Source: Coneutiohabitans sp964457925 (GTDB taxonomy: Bacteria > Zhuqueibacterota > Zhuqueibacteria > Zhuqueibacterales > Zhuqueibacteraceae). Taken from it: a stretch of 64,000 nucleotides of DNA. Of this stretch, positions 16,183 to 24,308 are shown piece after piece; position 1 is the first letter of the stretch; every line of letters starts with the position of its first letter. Location of the stretch: the NCBI GenBank assembly GCA_964457925.1, contig CAYWGH010000001.1:563685-627684 (forward strand), read 5' to 3'. A program made the position numbers and the translations under genes. Below the pieces are notes generated by a model. The model did no database searches and was not told the origin of the DNA. It saw only the letters and a list, made by a program, of their open reading frames with translations.

Positions 16183-17196
16183 ATGACGAAGAAACGCATC
16201 CTCAGCGGCATGCGCCCGACCGGCAAGCTGCACATCGGCCACTATGTCGGCGCACTGGAAAATTGGGTCGAGCTGCAAAACACCTATCAAAACTTCCACT
16301 TGATTGCCGATTATCATTCGCTCACCACCAGCCTGGATACCTCGCAACTTTATCATAATACTATCGACATGGTGATCGATTGGCTGGCTGCCGGCATTGA
16401 TCCCGCGCACAGCCCGATTTTTCGCCAATCGCAAATCAAGGAACATGCCGAGTTGTATTTGATTTTCAGCATGTTGATCACCAAGGAACGTCTTGAACGC
16501 AATCCCGCCGTGAAAGAGCAGGCGCGAGATTTGAATCTTGAGACATTGGTTTATGGCCATCTCGGCTATCCCGTGTTGCAAGCCGCCGATATTTTGCTGT
16601 ACAAGGGCGATGCCGTGCCAGTGGGGGAGGATCAGGCGCCGCATGTGGAAATCACGCGCGAGATCGCGCGCAAGTTCAACAGCCAGTATGGCCCAGTTTT
16701 TCCCGAGCCGGAATTGAAGCTCACCAAGTTTGCGCGCTTGCCCGGCCTCGATGGGCAGGCGAAGATGAGCAAGTCGCTTGGGAATACCATTGCGCTATCG
16801 GATGCTCCCGAACAAATTCAAGCGCAGATGCGCAAGGCGGTGACGGATCCGCAGAAGATTCGCCGCGGCGATCCGGGCCGGCCGGATATTTGTTTGGTGT
16901 TCACCTACCACAACAAATTCAATCCCGCCGAAGTCGGCGAGATTCGCGCGGGGTGCGAAAGCGGCCAACTCGGCTGTGTCGAGTGCAAGAATCGTTGCGC
17001 CGCGCGCATCGCGGAATTCCTTGCGCCCATGCGGGAAAAACGGAATTATTATGAGAATCATCTGGGAGAAGTGAAGGATATTCTCGCGGACGGAGAGAAG
17101 CGCGCGCAGCGCGAAGCCCGAAAGACCATGGCGGAAGTACGCCACGCCATGCAGTTGGGGGAGTTGGCAGCCGCGCCGCCAGGCGCTCACAATTGA
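16183..17196 (+). CDS. trpS: Tryptophan--tRNA ligase
   Basis: 337 residues. Class I aminoacyl-tRNA synthetase that charges tRNA(Trp) in the cytoplasm. The HIGH signature is KLHIGHYVGALENW (residues ~15-28), and KMSKS is exact in AKMSKSLGNT (~194-198). The DILLYKGDAVPVGEDQAPHVE block is the tryptophan and ATP-contacting region of bacterial TrpRS. A CESGQLGCVECKNRCA segment near 255-270 carries four cysteines, suggesting a metal site as in TrpRS of some lineages. The length is standard. It is followed by a small GC hairpin (17206-17221) without a T-run and then scpA. Confidence 0.96.
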   Translation: MTKKRILSGMRPTGKLHIGHYVGALENWVELQNTYQNFHLIADYHSLTTSLDTSQLYHNTIDMVIDWLAAGIDPAHSPIFRQSQIKEHAELYLIFSMLITKERLERNPAVKEQARDLNLETLVYGHLGYPVLQAADILLYKGDAVPVGEDQAPHVEITREIARKFNSQYGPVFPEPELKLTKFARLPGLDGQAKMSKSLGNTIALSDAPEQIQAQMRKAVTDPQKIRRGDPGRPDICLVFTYHNKFNPAEVGEIRAGCESGQLGCVECKNRCAARIAEFLAPMREKRNYYENHLGEVKDILADGEKRAQREARKTMAEVRHAMQLGELAAAPPGAHN

Positions 17197-17232
17197 AATC
17201 ATTTAAGCCCCCAAAGGGGCTGCTATAAACTT

Positions 17233-17949
17233 ATGGCATATCGCGTTAAACTGAACACTTTCGAAGGGCCGCTGGATTTGCTGCTCTTCCTCATTCGCAA
17301 AGAAGAAGTCGATATCTACGATATTCCCATTGCCGACATCACGCGGCAGTTTTTGGAGTATGTCGAAATTTTGCAGATGCTCGATCTGGAAAGCGCCGGC
17401 GATTTCATTCTTATGGCAGCGACGCTGATTCGCATCAAAGCACAATTATTGCTGCCCAAGAATCCGGAAGAGGGCGAAGAGGAGGAAGAAGACCCGCGCG
17501 ATGAATTGGTGCGGCGGTTGCTCGAATATCAGCAATTCAAAGATCTGGCTTCGCGCATGGTCGAACTCGAAGTGCGGGAACGTGATTTTTACTCGCGCAG
17601 CTATTTTGATTATGAATTCGTCAAAGATCAATCCGATTTCTTGGAGAATGCCGTCGAAGTTTCGTTGTTCGATTTGATCAACGCCTTTAAAAACGTGCTG
17701 CTGCGCGTGCCGCGCGAAACGCCGCATACCGTCGAACAGCTTCCGGTCACCATCGATGATCAAATCGACTATGTTTTGCAGGAATTGGCCGTGCATCAAC
17801 AATTGTTGTTCATGAGCTTGCTCGAACGAATGCCGAGCAAGATTTATATGATCGTCACCTTCATTGCCCTGCTCGAAATGATGCGCCGGGGCTTGGTAGT
17901 GGCGACGCAATCGACACCCTTCGGTGAAATTTGGCTCAAAAGGATTTGA
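17233..17949 (+). CDS. scpA: Segregation and condensation protein A
   Basis: Kleisin subunit of the bacterial SMC condensin, bridging the SMC heads and binding ScpB. 238 residues, normal length. The N-terminal kleisin block (YRVKLNTFEGPLDLLLFLIRKEEVDIYDIPI) is textbook; an acidic linker (EEGEEEEEDPRDELVRRLLEYQQFK) follows, and the C-terminal winged helix ends in the family block FIALLEMMRRGLVVATQSTPFGEIWL. The stop overlaps the scpB start (TGATG), so the two are translationally coupled. A hairpin AGCCCC/GGGGCT (17206-17221) lies just before its start and could cover the G-rich ribosome site. Confidence 0.96.
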   Translation: MAYRVKLNTFEGPLDLLLFLIRKEEVDIYDIPIADITRQFLEYVEILQMLDLESAGDFILMAATLIRIKAQLLLPKNPEEGEEEEEDPRDELVRRLLEYQQFKDLASRMVELEVRERDFYSRSYFDYEFVKDQSDFLENAVEVSLFDLINAFKNVLLRVPRETPHTVEQLPVTIDDQIDYVLQELAVHQQLLFMSLLERMPSKIYMIVTFIALLEMMRRGLVVATQSTPFGEIWLKRI

Positions 17950-20216
17950 TGAACCTCTCAGAACTCAAACCCATTGTTGAAGCGCTGGTGTTCGCTTCGG
18001 ATGCGCCGGTGACGCTCGAGCGCATTCAGGAGACGCTCGAAGACACGGACGCCGCCGTCATCGAACAGGTTGTGGAGGAGTTGAATCGCGAATATGGCGA
18101 ATCCGGACGCTCATTTTTTATTCGCAAAGTGGGCGGCGGTTTTCATATTTCCACCCGGCCGGAGTTTCACGGTTGGATTAAAAAGCTGTTCTTCGGCCGG
18201 CAAAAATATCGCCTTACGCAGGCGAGCATGGAAACGCTCGCGATCATTGCCTTTAAACAGCCGATCAGCCGCGTCGACATCGCGCAGATTCGCGGCGTGA
18301 ATTCCGACGCTGTGGTCGGCACGTTGATGGAACGTAAACTCGTGACCATTGCCGGCCGTTCAGAGGGCGTGGGGCGGCCGTTGTTGTACGGTACGACGCC
18401 GGAGTTTTTGAAATACTTCGGCATCAATGATCTGTCAGAATTGCCCAAGCCGCGCGAAATCGAGGAACTTTTCGGCAAAGAGGGTTTGCCGGATGAAGTG
18501 GCGCAATTGCTCGCGGAAAACGATAAGCAACTGAGCTTGCCGATTAATTTTGAAGGCGAGGCGGCGAAGGCAGGTGAAGTCACCAAAGTTTCAGTTGCTG
18601 AAATCGCCGCCAGCATCGGCGCAGCGTCGGCTATGCCGGAATTGCTGCCGCGCGCGCCGGTTGATGGCCAGGCGCTCGAGGGACCACCCGCCGGGGTCAC
18701 GTCTGCAGACGAAGTCGCCTCACAGAGGCAAACATCTGCGCCAACGAACGTGGAAGAGGAAGCGATTGCAGCCCCGGAGCAGGCTTCCGTGAATGCCGCC
18801 CTAACAGTTGATGAATCTTCGGAACTGCCGGCCAAGGATCTTATTGATGCACTGCCCGATACCTTGCCCGGAACCACCGAATCCGAAGAAGGCATCGGTT
18901 TCTATGGCCTTATCGCGGATACTCCGGAAGTTTCAGAAGAGCCGCAAGAGCGTGAGCAACTCCCGCCGCTTGAGTTCGACAGCAATGATGATATGGAAGA
19001 GCTGGAAGCGCTCACGCGCTTTGCTGACGATGAGACGGAAGCGTTGACGCCAACACAGGAAGACGAGGAGAAGCCGCATTTCGCCGCGGATACCATGGAG
19101 TTGGCGGCAATGGAATTCAATATTCGCGAGCCGGAATTACCCCTTGCCGATCCCATTAATCAAGCAGCAGATTTGCTGCCCGAGCGTTTCATTACCGAAG
19201 ACTTGGGTACGACGCGCGAATTTGCGTTGCTGGACGGGCGATTAAGCGAAGAGGAAAGCGCGCAAATTGAAACGCCGATGCAAGAGTTGCCCGGCAATCT
19301 TGAAAGCACTAACGAGATTCTGCTGGCGACGCTGGTCGCGATGAATGAGGAGAAAGAAAATAGTCTCCTCAATGAGTCCGGCAGTTTTGATTTTAAGGAA
19401 TTCTTAGCGTCTCCAGCCGAAGAGCTTGAACCCGAACCGCCAGCACTTGAAGTCGATGGTTGGGTTGCCGAAGAGACGTTTAACGGTGAATCACAAGCGG
19501 CGCAAACCGAGGCTCGAAAGCCCGAAGAAGGTTCACCAGACTCCGCCGAGAAAGACGGCGCGGCCAGCACGGAATCGGAACTTGCCCGGATTTTTGCTGA
19601 TCGAGATCGTCTGGCGGCAGAGACTGTTTCGGCGCTGGAGTTGCCGCCGGCGCGTGAAACCGAAATAAAAGCGCCGGAATCTGAGAATTTTGCGACAGAA
19701 ACTGCGAATGAGGACCGGACTGCGGCGAATACGACAACGTTGCCAGCCGCTGCTTTCGAGCGGCAGGTTGTCGAAGACCAACAAGCAAATACGCAAAGTT
19801 CGGCCGGTTTTGTTCCGGTTGATGCAATGTCGCTTCTCGACGCACCGGAGCAGCCTGACAAGCGAACGCCTATAGAATCTTCACCCGGCAGGCCGGACGA
19901 AGAGAGTTTGCGCGCGGATGAACAAGATGGCCCTGTGCCCGCGCGCGCCGAAAGCGAGCAGGCTCCTGAAAGCGCCGCGATTGTGCGTGAGGCTGAACCG
20001 CTGAAGGATGAAGGCATGAATGCTGCGCAAGAAGAGCGCGCGCCGGAGAGCGCAGCCGAGCCGCCTTTTTTCGTGCCAGCCCCGGCGCAGATCGGGGCGA
20101 GCGAAACGATGAATTCAAGCCCGGAAGCTGAAGCTGCCAACGGAATCATTCGTTTGTGGCGGCGGGCCATGACCTGGTTTAGAAGCGCGCTGCAAAAGCT
20201 GAGTCGGCGCGCATGA
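17949..20216 (+). CDS. scpB: Segregation and condensation protein B with a ~550-residue acidic extension
   Basis: 755 residues, whereas ScpB is normally about 180-250. The start at 17949 overlaps the scpA stop. Residues 1-~205 are a complete ScpB: LSELKPIVEALVFASDAPVTLE, VGGGFHISTRPEF, LTQASMETLAIIAFKQPISR, GRPLLYGTTPEFLKYFGI. Everything after is acidic, Glu/Ala/Pro/Ser-rich and probably disordered. The last ~24 residues switch to a basic aromatic segment (IIRLWRRAMTWFRSALQKL) that would form an amphipathic helix. The frame is unbroken, so this is one gene, not two. The core would dimerise and bind ScpA; the tail could tether condensin to membrane or act as a spacer, which is inference. The next gene starts 69 bases later. 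Confidence 0.93.
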   Translation: MNLSELKPIVEALVFASDAPVTLERIQETLEDTDAAVIEQVVEELNREYGESGRSFFIRKVGGGFHISTRPEFHGWIKKLFFGRQKYRLTQASMETLAIIAFKQPISRVDIAQIRGVNSDAVVGTLMERKLVTIAGRSEGVGRPLLYGTTPEFLKYFGINDLSELPKPREIEELFGKEGLPDEVAQLLAENDKQLSLPINFEGEAAKAGEVTKVSVAEIAASIGAASAMPELLPRAPVDGQALEGPPAGVTSADEVASQRQTSAPTNVEEEAIAAPEQASVNAALTVDESSELPAKDLIDALPDTLPGTTESEEGIGFYGLIADTPEVSEEPQEREQLPPLEFDSNDDMEELEALTRFADDETEALTPTQEDEEKPHFAADTMELAAMEFNIREPELPLADPINQAADLLPERFITEDLGTTREFALLDGRLSEEESAQIETPMQELPGNLESTNEILLATLVAMNEEKENSLLNESGSFDFKEFLASPAEELEPEPPALEVDGWVAEETFNGESQAAQTEARKPEEGSPDSAEKDGAASTESELARIFADRDRLAAETVSALELPPARETEIKAPESENFATETANEDRTAANTTTLPAAAFERQVVEDQQANTQSSAGFVPVDAMSLLDAPEQPDKRTPIESSPGRPDEESLRADEQDGPVPARAESEQAPESAAIVREAEPLKDEGMNAAQEERAPESAAEPPFFVPAPAQIGASETMNSSPEAEAANGIIRLWRRAMTWFRSALQKLSRRA

Positions 20217-20285
20217 GATGGCAAGAGGTTGGTAAGATGCTTGAGTCTTTGATTTCGGCGTCGCCTGCTGGCAAGCGTGAATAGA

Positions 20286-21044
20286 ATGGAATCTCAAACT
20301 TCGACGCATATGATCCGGCTCAATCGCTACTTGGCGCAAAGCGGTTTGTGCTCGCGTCGCGAGGCTGATCGCTGGATCACCGAAGGCCGCGTCAAAGTCA
20401 ACGGTAAAATCGTGACTGAGCTTGGCGTGCAAATCAATGGCAGCACGGATGTTGTTGTAGCTGCCGGCGAAGTGTTGCGGCCGAGCCTGGTGTTGACCTA
20501 CATCATGCTCAACAAACCGGCCGGCTATGTGACCACTGCCAGCGACGAAAAGGGCCGTTTGACGGTTTTTCATCTGGTCAAAACGCCGGTGCGGGTGTTT
20601 TCCGTTGGGCGCCTGGATCGCGACAGCGAAGGCCTTTTGCTGTTGACCAATGACGGCGATTTATCCTATCGCCTCACGCATCCGCGCTTCAAAGTGAAGA
20701 AGACATATCGCGTGGCCTTGAAAGAAGCCCTGGAGGAACGCGCGGTGCGCGCGCTGCAACGCGGCGTGCGCATCCCGGACGCGCGGCATCCCGTCTCTGG
20801 CGAGTTGCGCTTTCCGAATGCCGAGGACCGGCGTTTATGTGAAATGACGATCATGGAAGGCCGCAATCGCCAGGTGCGCAAAATGTTCGCTGCTGTTGGT
20901 TATCCCGTGAAGCGATTGCAGCGGATTCAGATCGGGCCGTTGCGCCTGGGTAAACTTGGCGTCGGTGAATGGCGCTATCTCGAACCACGAGAAGTCAAGC
21001 TGCTCAATCAAGCAACGAGCGGGCGAGATGGAAATTCGCAATAA
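20286..21044 (+). CDS. rluB: Large-subunit-type rRNA pseudouridine synthase (RluB/RsuA family)
   Basis: 252 residues from ATG 20286 (the frame opens at a GTG at 20277; ATG 20310 is another option). An N-terminal S4 RNA-binding domain (IRLNRYLAQSGLCSRREADRW) leads to the synthase fold. The catalytic aspartate lies in GRLDRDSEGLLLLTNDGDL, and the family blocks YIMLNKPAGYVTT and EMTIMEGRNRQVRKMF are present. Known relatives convert a uridine in 23S (RluB) or 16S (RsuA) rRNA; the position next to scpAB is the common bacterial arrangement for the RluB branch. It overlaps the following gene by 17 bases. Confidence 0.93.
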   Translation: MESQTSTHMIRLNRYLAQSGLCSRREADRWITEGRVKVNGKIVTELGVQINGSTDVVVAAGEVLRPSLVLTYIMLNKPAGYVTTASDEKGRLTVFHLVKTPVRVFSVGRLDRDSEGLLLLTNDGDLSYRLTHPRFKVKKTYRVALKEALEERAVRALQRGVRIPDARHPVSGELRFPNAEDRRLCEMTIMEGRNRQVRKMFAAVGYPVKRLQRIQIGPLRLGKLGVGEWRYLEPREVKLLNQATSGRDGNSQ

Positions 21045-22755
21045 ACGCGTGCTGGTGCTCGGGGGCTGGGGGCTGGTGGGCATGGCCGTTTGCCGGCAAT
21101 TTTTAACCGAACAGCCGGATGAATTGATTGTCGCTTCAATGACGGAACAGGAGGCGCGCGAAGCCGCCAATCAACTGCGGCTGGAATGCGACGGGCGTTG
21201 CCGCCTCACGCCCATCTGGGGCAACATTTTCGTGCGTGATGCGCTGCAAGGCAAGTCGCGCATGGATATTTTGGAAGAAGAGTCTTTGCGCGCGATGCTG
21301 ATCGAAGACGTGCTCGGCGATCTTACGGAGGCCATTCTCGAACGCTCGCTGCTCTTTCAAATCATTCAACAGTATCGCCCGCAGGTGATTGTTGATTGTG
21401 TGAATTCCGCCACGGCGCTTGCCTATCAGGATGTGTTCGCCGGGTATTACCGCATCAGCAGCCATCTGGAGGCGGTGAAATCCACGCGTGCGTACTCGGC
21501 GCCTTTTGTCGCGGAAGTTGAAAAACTGCTTTGCACATTGTACATTCCGCAGTTGATCCGGCACGTGCAGATTCTTTATGAAGCGATGCGCCGCGCGCGC
21601 ACGGAGGTTTATTGCAAAGTCGGCACCAGCGGCACCGGCGGCATGGGTTTGAATATTCCCTACACCCATTCCGAAGAAAAGCCCTCGCGCGTTTTGCTGA
21701 GTAAATCTTCGATCGCGGGCGCGCATACCATGCTGCTCTTTCTCATGGCGCGCACGCCGGATGCGCCCATTACAAAAGAGATCAAACCAACAGCCGCGAT
21801 TGCCTGGAAGCGCATCGCTTATGGGCCGATCATGCGCCACGGCAAGCCGATTCCGCTGTACGATTGCCCGCCGGAAGCGGCGCTCAAACTGGAAGCAACG
21901 TTGCCGTTGAAAGAAAATGGAGAACGCGAGCAACGCAGCGGCTGGCGCGCGCTCAACGGTGAAATACTCCAATCGGTTTTTGTCGATACGGGTGAAAACG
22001 GCATTTTTTCTCTGGGTGAGTTCACCGCGATCTCCGATTCCGGTCAAATGGAATTTGTGACGCCCGAGGAAATTGCGCGCAACGTGATGTATGAAGTCAA
22101 GGGCGGAAATACCGGCCATGACATCATTAATGCGCTGGATAATTCCGTCATGGGGCCGACATATCGCGCCGGTGTGATGCGCGCCACGGTTTTGCAACAA
22201 ATGAAAGAATTGGTGGCCGAGCATGACACGGCCAGCGTGGCGTTCGAATTGCTCGGGCCGCCGCGCCTTTCGAAATTGCTTTATGAAGCGCATTTGCTCA
22301 AACTGGCCTGTCAGACGCTTAAAAATGTGCTTGACTGCAAGCCCGAAGAGTTGGCAGAGCGGCTGGAGCGTTTGATCATGGAACAGCCAAAATTGCGCGC
22401 GGAAATTATATCGATCGGCATTCCGATTTTGCTGCGCGACGGCCAGCGGCTGTTGCGCGGACCGGAAATCAAAATTCCGCCGTTTCGCGGCAACAACGTA
22501 CTTGATGTCACGCCCGGGCAGATCGAACATTGGGCGCACGACGGTTGGGTTGATTTGCGCGCCTCGAACATGCGAATCTGGCAAAACCGCATACAGAAAA
22601 TTCATGAAGAGATACAAGCCATCCCCGAAAATGAAACCAGCTCGCGGTTTGTGCGCAATCGCCGCTATTGGCTTGAGGAGGACATGATTGATATTGGCAA
22701 GCTCGTCGGTTGGATTTTTTCGACCGAGGAAAAGGGCGCACGCATGAAAGAGTAA
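21028..22755 (+). CDS. Rossmann-fold NAD(P)-binding protein of unknown function
   Basis: 575 residues from ATG 21028, which lies inside the end of the rluB-like gene; the frame runs further up but only as antisense-like filler. The N-terminus RVLVLGGWGLVGMAVCRQF is a GxxGxxG dinucleotide site. Later blocks are VIVDCVNSATALAYQDVF, YCKVGTSGTGGMGLNIPYTHSEEKPS and SKSSIAGAHTMLLFLMARTP, which look like an SDR/saccharopine-dehydrogenase-type core. The C-terminal ~250 residues (GEFTAISDSGQMEFVTPEEIARNVM onward) match no domain I can name. The 17-base overlap suggests co-translation with rluB. No pathway partner is visible. Substrate and role unknown. Confidence 0.8.
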   Translation: MEIRNKRVLVLGGWGLVGMAVCRQFLTEQPDELIVASMTEQEAREAANQLRLECDGRCRLTPIWGNIFVRDALQGKSRMDILEEESLRAMLIEDVLGDLTEAILERSLLFQIIQQYRPQVIVDCVNSATALAYQDVFAGYYRISSHLEAVKSTRAYSAPFVAEVEKLLCTLYIPQLIRHVQILYEAMRRARTEVYCKVGTSGTGGMGLNIPYTHSEEKPSRVLLSKSSIAGAHTMLLFLMARTPDAPITKEIKPTAAIAWKRIAYGPIMRHGKPIPLYDCPPEAALKLEATLPLKENGEREQRSGWRALNGEILQSVFVDTGENGIFSLGEFTAISDSGQMEFVTPEEIARNVMYEVKGGNTGHDIINALDNSVMGPTYRAGVMRATVLQQMKELVAEHDTASVAFELLGPPRLSKLLYEAHLLKLACQTLKNVLDCKPEELAERLERLIMEQPKLRAEIISIGIPILLRDGQRLLRGPEIKIPPFRGNNVLDVTPGQIEHWAHDGWVDLRASNMRIWQNRIQKIHEEIQAIPENETSSRFVRNRRYWLEEDMIDIGKLVGWIFSTEEKGARMKE

Positions 22756-22778
22756 CCTGAGTCGGATTGCCGGATTTG

Positions 22779-22804
22779 GGGATCGTTGAATGCTCAACGA
22801 TTCC
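22779..22804 (+). terminator. Weak hairpin after the dehydrogenase-like gene
   Basis: GGATCGTTGA pairs with TCAACGATTCC around ATGC, with one bulged base. The T-rich stretch TTTGGTTTTT follows only after about 19 bases, so termination strength is doubtful. Confidence 0.4.
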
Positions 22805-22959
22805 TTGTCCAACGATTCATTTGGTTTTTAGCAGAGAGCCAGGGACGCCGTCTCATTGCTAGGATATCGTGATAGGGAAATCGTCATTCCATTTCACATG
22901 TGATGAGCCGTATGATCAAAACACTGATGCCTGAAGAATTGACTGCGCCGGTTATCGCG

Positions 22960-23643
22960 ATGAACAAACAACGGCGCCCGATCATTGCCATCGACGGCCC
23001 GGCAGGCTCGGGCAAAAGCACAACCGCGCGCCTGCTCGCGCGCCGGCTGGGCTTCACGTATCTTGACACGGGCGCATTTTATCGCGCCTTAACCTTGAAG
23101 ATTTTAGAAACAAAAGCTTCGCCGGAAAATCACCACGCCGTGGTCGCCGAAGCGGCGCGCACACGCATCGCCATCAAGCCCGACCCGGAGGGCGATCGCG
23201 TGTATCTCGATGGCCGTGATGTCACGACGAAGATTCGCGATCCGCACGTCACCAACAACATCGCGCCGATTTCGGGCAACCCGGAGGTGCGCGCACTGAT
23301 GGTGAAGCGCCAACGCGAGATTGGCCAGCATGGCGGCGTGGTGATGGAAGGCCGCGATATCGGCACCGTGGTTTTTCCCGACGCCGATCTCAAAATTTTC
23401 ATGAGCGCATCGCTCGACGAGCGCACACGCCGGCGCCAGCTCGAATTGGAGGCGAAAGGCATCTACAAAGATTTTGAAGCGCTGCGGCGTGAAATCGAGC
23501 TGCGCGACGAAAAAGATTCCAAGCGTGCGGTGGCGCCGTTGCGTCCGGCGGAAGATGCCGTTATTCTCGACACCACCAACTTGACGGTGGACGAACAAGT
23601 TGATTTTATCATCAATGCCCTGAAGCAAAAAATGAAAAAGTGA
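22960..23643 (+). CDS. cmk: Cytidylate kinase
   Basis: Phosphorylates CMP/dCMP to the diphosphate in the cytoplasm. I chose ATG 22960 because it gives 227 residues, the usual Cmk length, and places the P-loop where expected (PIIAIDGPAGSGKST, residues ~7-21). The frame opens at a GTG at 22900; no start has a strong ribosome site. Other family blocks: LDTGAFYRALTLKI, VTNNIAPISGNPEVRALMV, HGGVVMEGRDIGTVVFPDADLKIFM and the lid region ERTRRRQLE. The stop overlaps the plsC start by GTGA. The cmk-plsC-rpsA order is widely conserved. Confidence 0.95.
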   Translation: MNKQRRPIIAIDGPAGSGKSTTARLLARRLGFTYLDTGAFYRALTLKILETKASPENHHAVVAEAARTRIAIKPDPEGDRVYLDGRDVTTKIRDPHVTNNIAPISGNPEVRALMVKRQREIGQHGGVVMEGRDIGTVVFPDADLKIFMSASLDERTRRRQLELEAKGIYKDFEALRREIELRDEKDSKRAVAPLRPAEDAVILDTTNLTVDEQVDFIINALKQKMKK

Positions 23644-24284
23644 AACGCGCGATTTTTCGATTTTCACAATTTCTCGTTCGTGTATATTTCACCTTGCTCT
23701 TTCGCATCGAGGTGCGCGGACAGGCGAACGTCCCGCGCACGGGCAAAATTTTGCTTGCCGCCAATCATATTTCGGGTTATGATCCGCCATTGATCGGTTG
23801 CCTTATTCCGCGTGAGGTTTATTTCATGGCAAAAAAGGAGTTGTTTCGCAATCCGCTGCTGGGCCATTTGTTGCGCTTTTACAACTCCATTCCCACTGAC
23901 CGCTCTGGAACAAGCTTGTCAACGATCAAACGTGTGGAAGAGTTGCTGGCCAACGGCCATGCCGTGCTGCTGTTTCCCGAAGGCACGCGCGTCAAATCCG
24001 GCAAGCTGGGCAAGCTCAAGGCCGGTGTCGGCATGCTGGCGGCGCGCAACCGCGTGAATGTTATACCCGTTCACATTGACGGGTTGTACCGCAAACGCGG
24101 TTTTGGTTTGCGGCGGCCACGCGTCAAAGTGGTGTTCGGCGGCGCCGTGGAGGTTGCGCCATTTCTGGAAAATGTCGCGGATGAAAAGGAAACCTATCTC
24201 GCGATTGCGCACGCCGTCAATGCCGGCATTATCGAATTGCAAGAAGTTCAGACCCCGGAAAAAATGCCGGGGGCAAATAAATAA
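23640..24284 (+). CDS. plsC: 1-acyl-sn-glycerol-3-phosphate acyltransferase family
   Basis: 214 residues, GTG start at 23640 in a 4-base overlap with cmk. Transfers an acyl chain to lysophosphatidic acid at the inner face of the membrane. The acyltransferase motif NHxxxxD is NHISGYD (residues 42-48). The substrate motif FPEGTR lies near 114-119, followed by KLGKLKAGVGMLA and NVIPVHIDG. The N-terminal hydrophobic stretch (FSQFLVRVYFTLLF) would anchor it in the membrane. Its place between cmk and rpsA is typical of many phyla. No oddities. Confidence 0.93.
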   Translation: MKRAIFRFSQFLVRVYFTLLFRIEVRGQANVPRTGKILLAANHISGYDPPLIGCLIPREVYFMAKKELFRNPLLGHLLRFYNSIPTDRSGTSLSTIKRVEELLANGHAVLLFPEGTRVKSGKLGKLKAGVGMLAARNRVNVIPVHIDGLYRKRGFGLRRPRVKVVFGGAVEVAPFLENVADEKETYLAIAHAVNAGIIELQEVQTPEKMPGANK

Positions 24285-24308
24285 CCCTTAAGGAGATTCA
24301 CTTAACCC

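Noticed and set aside
19160..20224. 354-codon Ser/Ala-rich frame antisense to the ScpB tail
   Set aside because: It is the mirror of the Glu/Ala-rich coding strand and shows no domain.
21136..22812. 558-codon frame antisense to the Rossmann-fold gene
   Set aside because: Composition (Arg/His/Phe-rich) is that of a codon-bias shadow; the plus-strand gene has a clear dinucleotide site and coupling to rluB.
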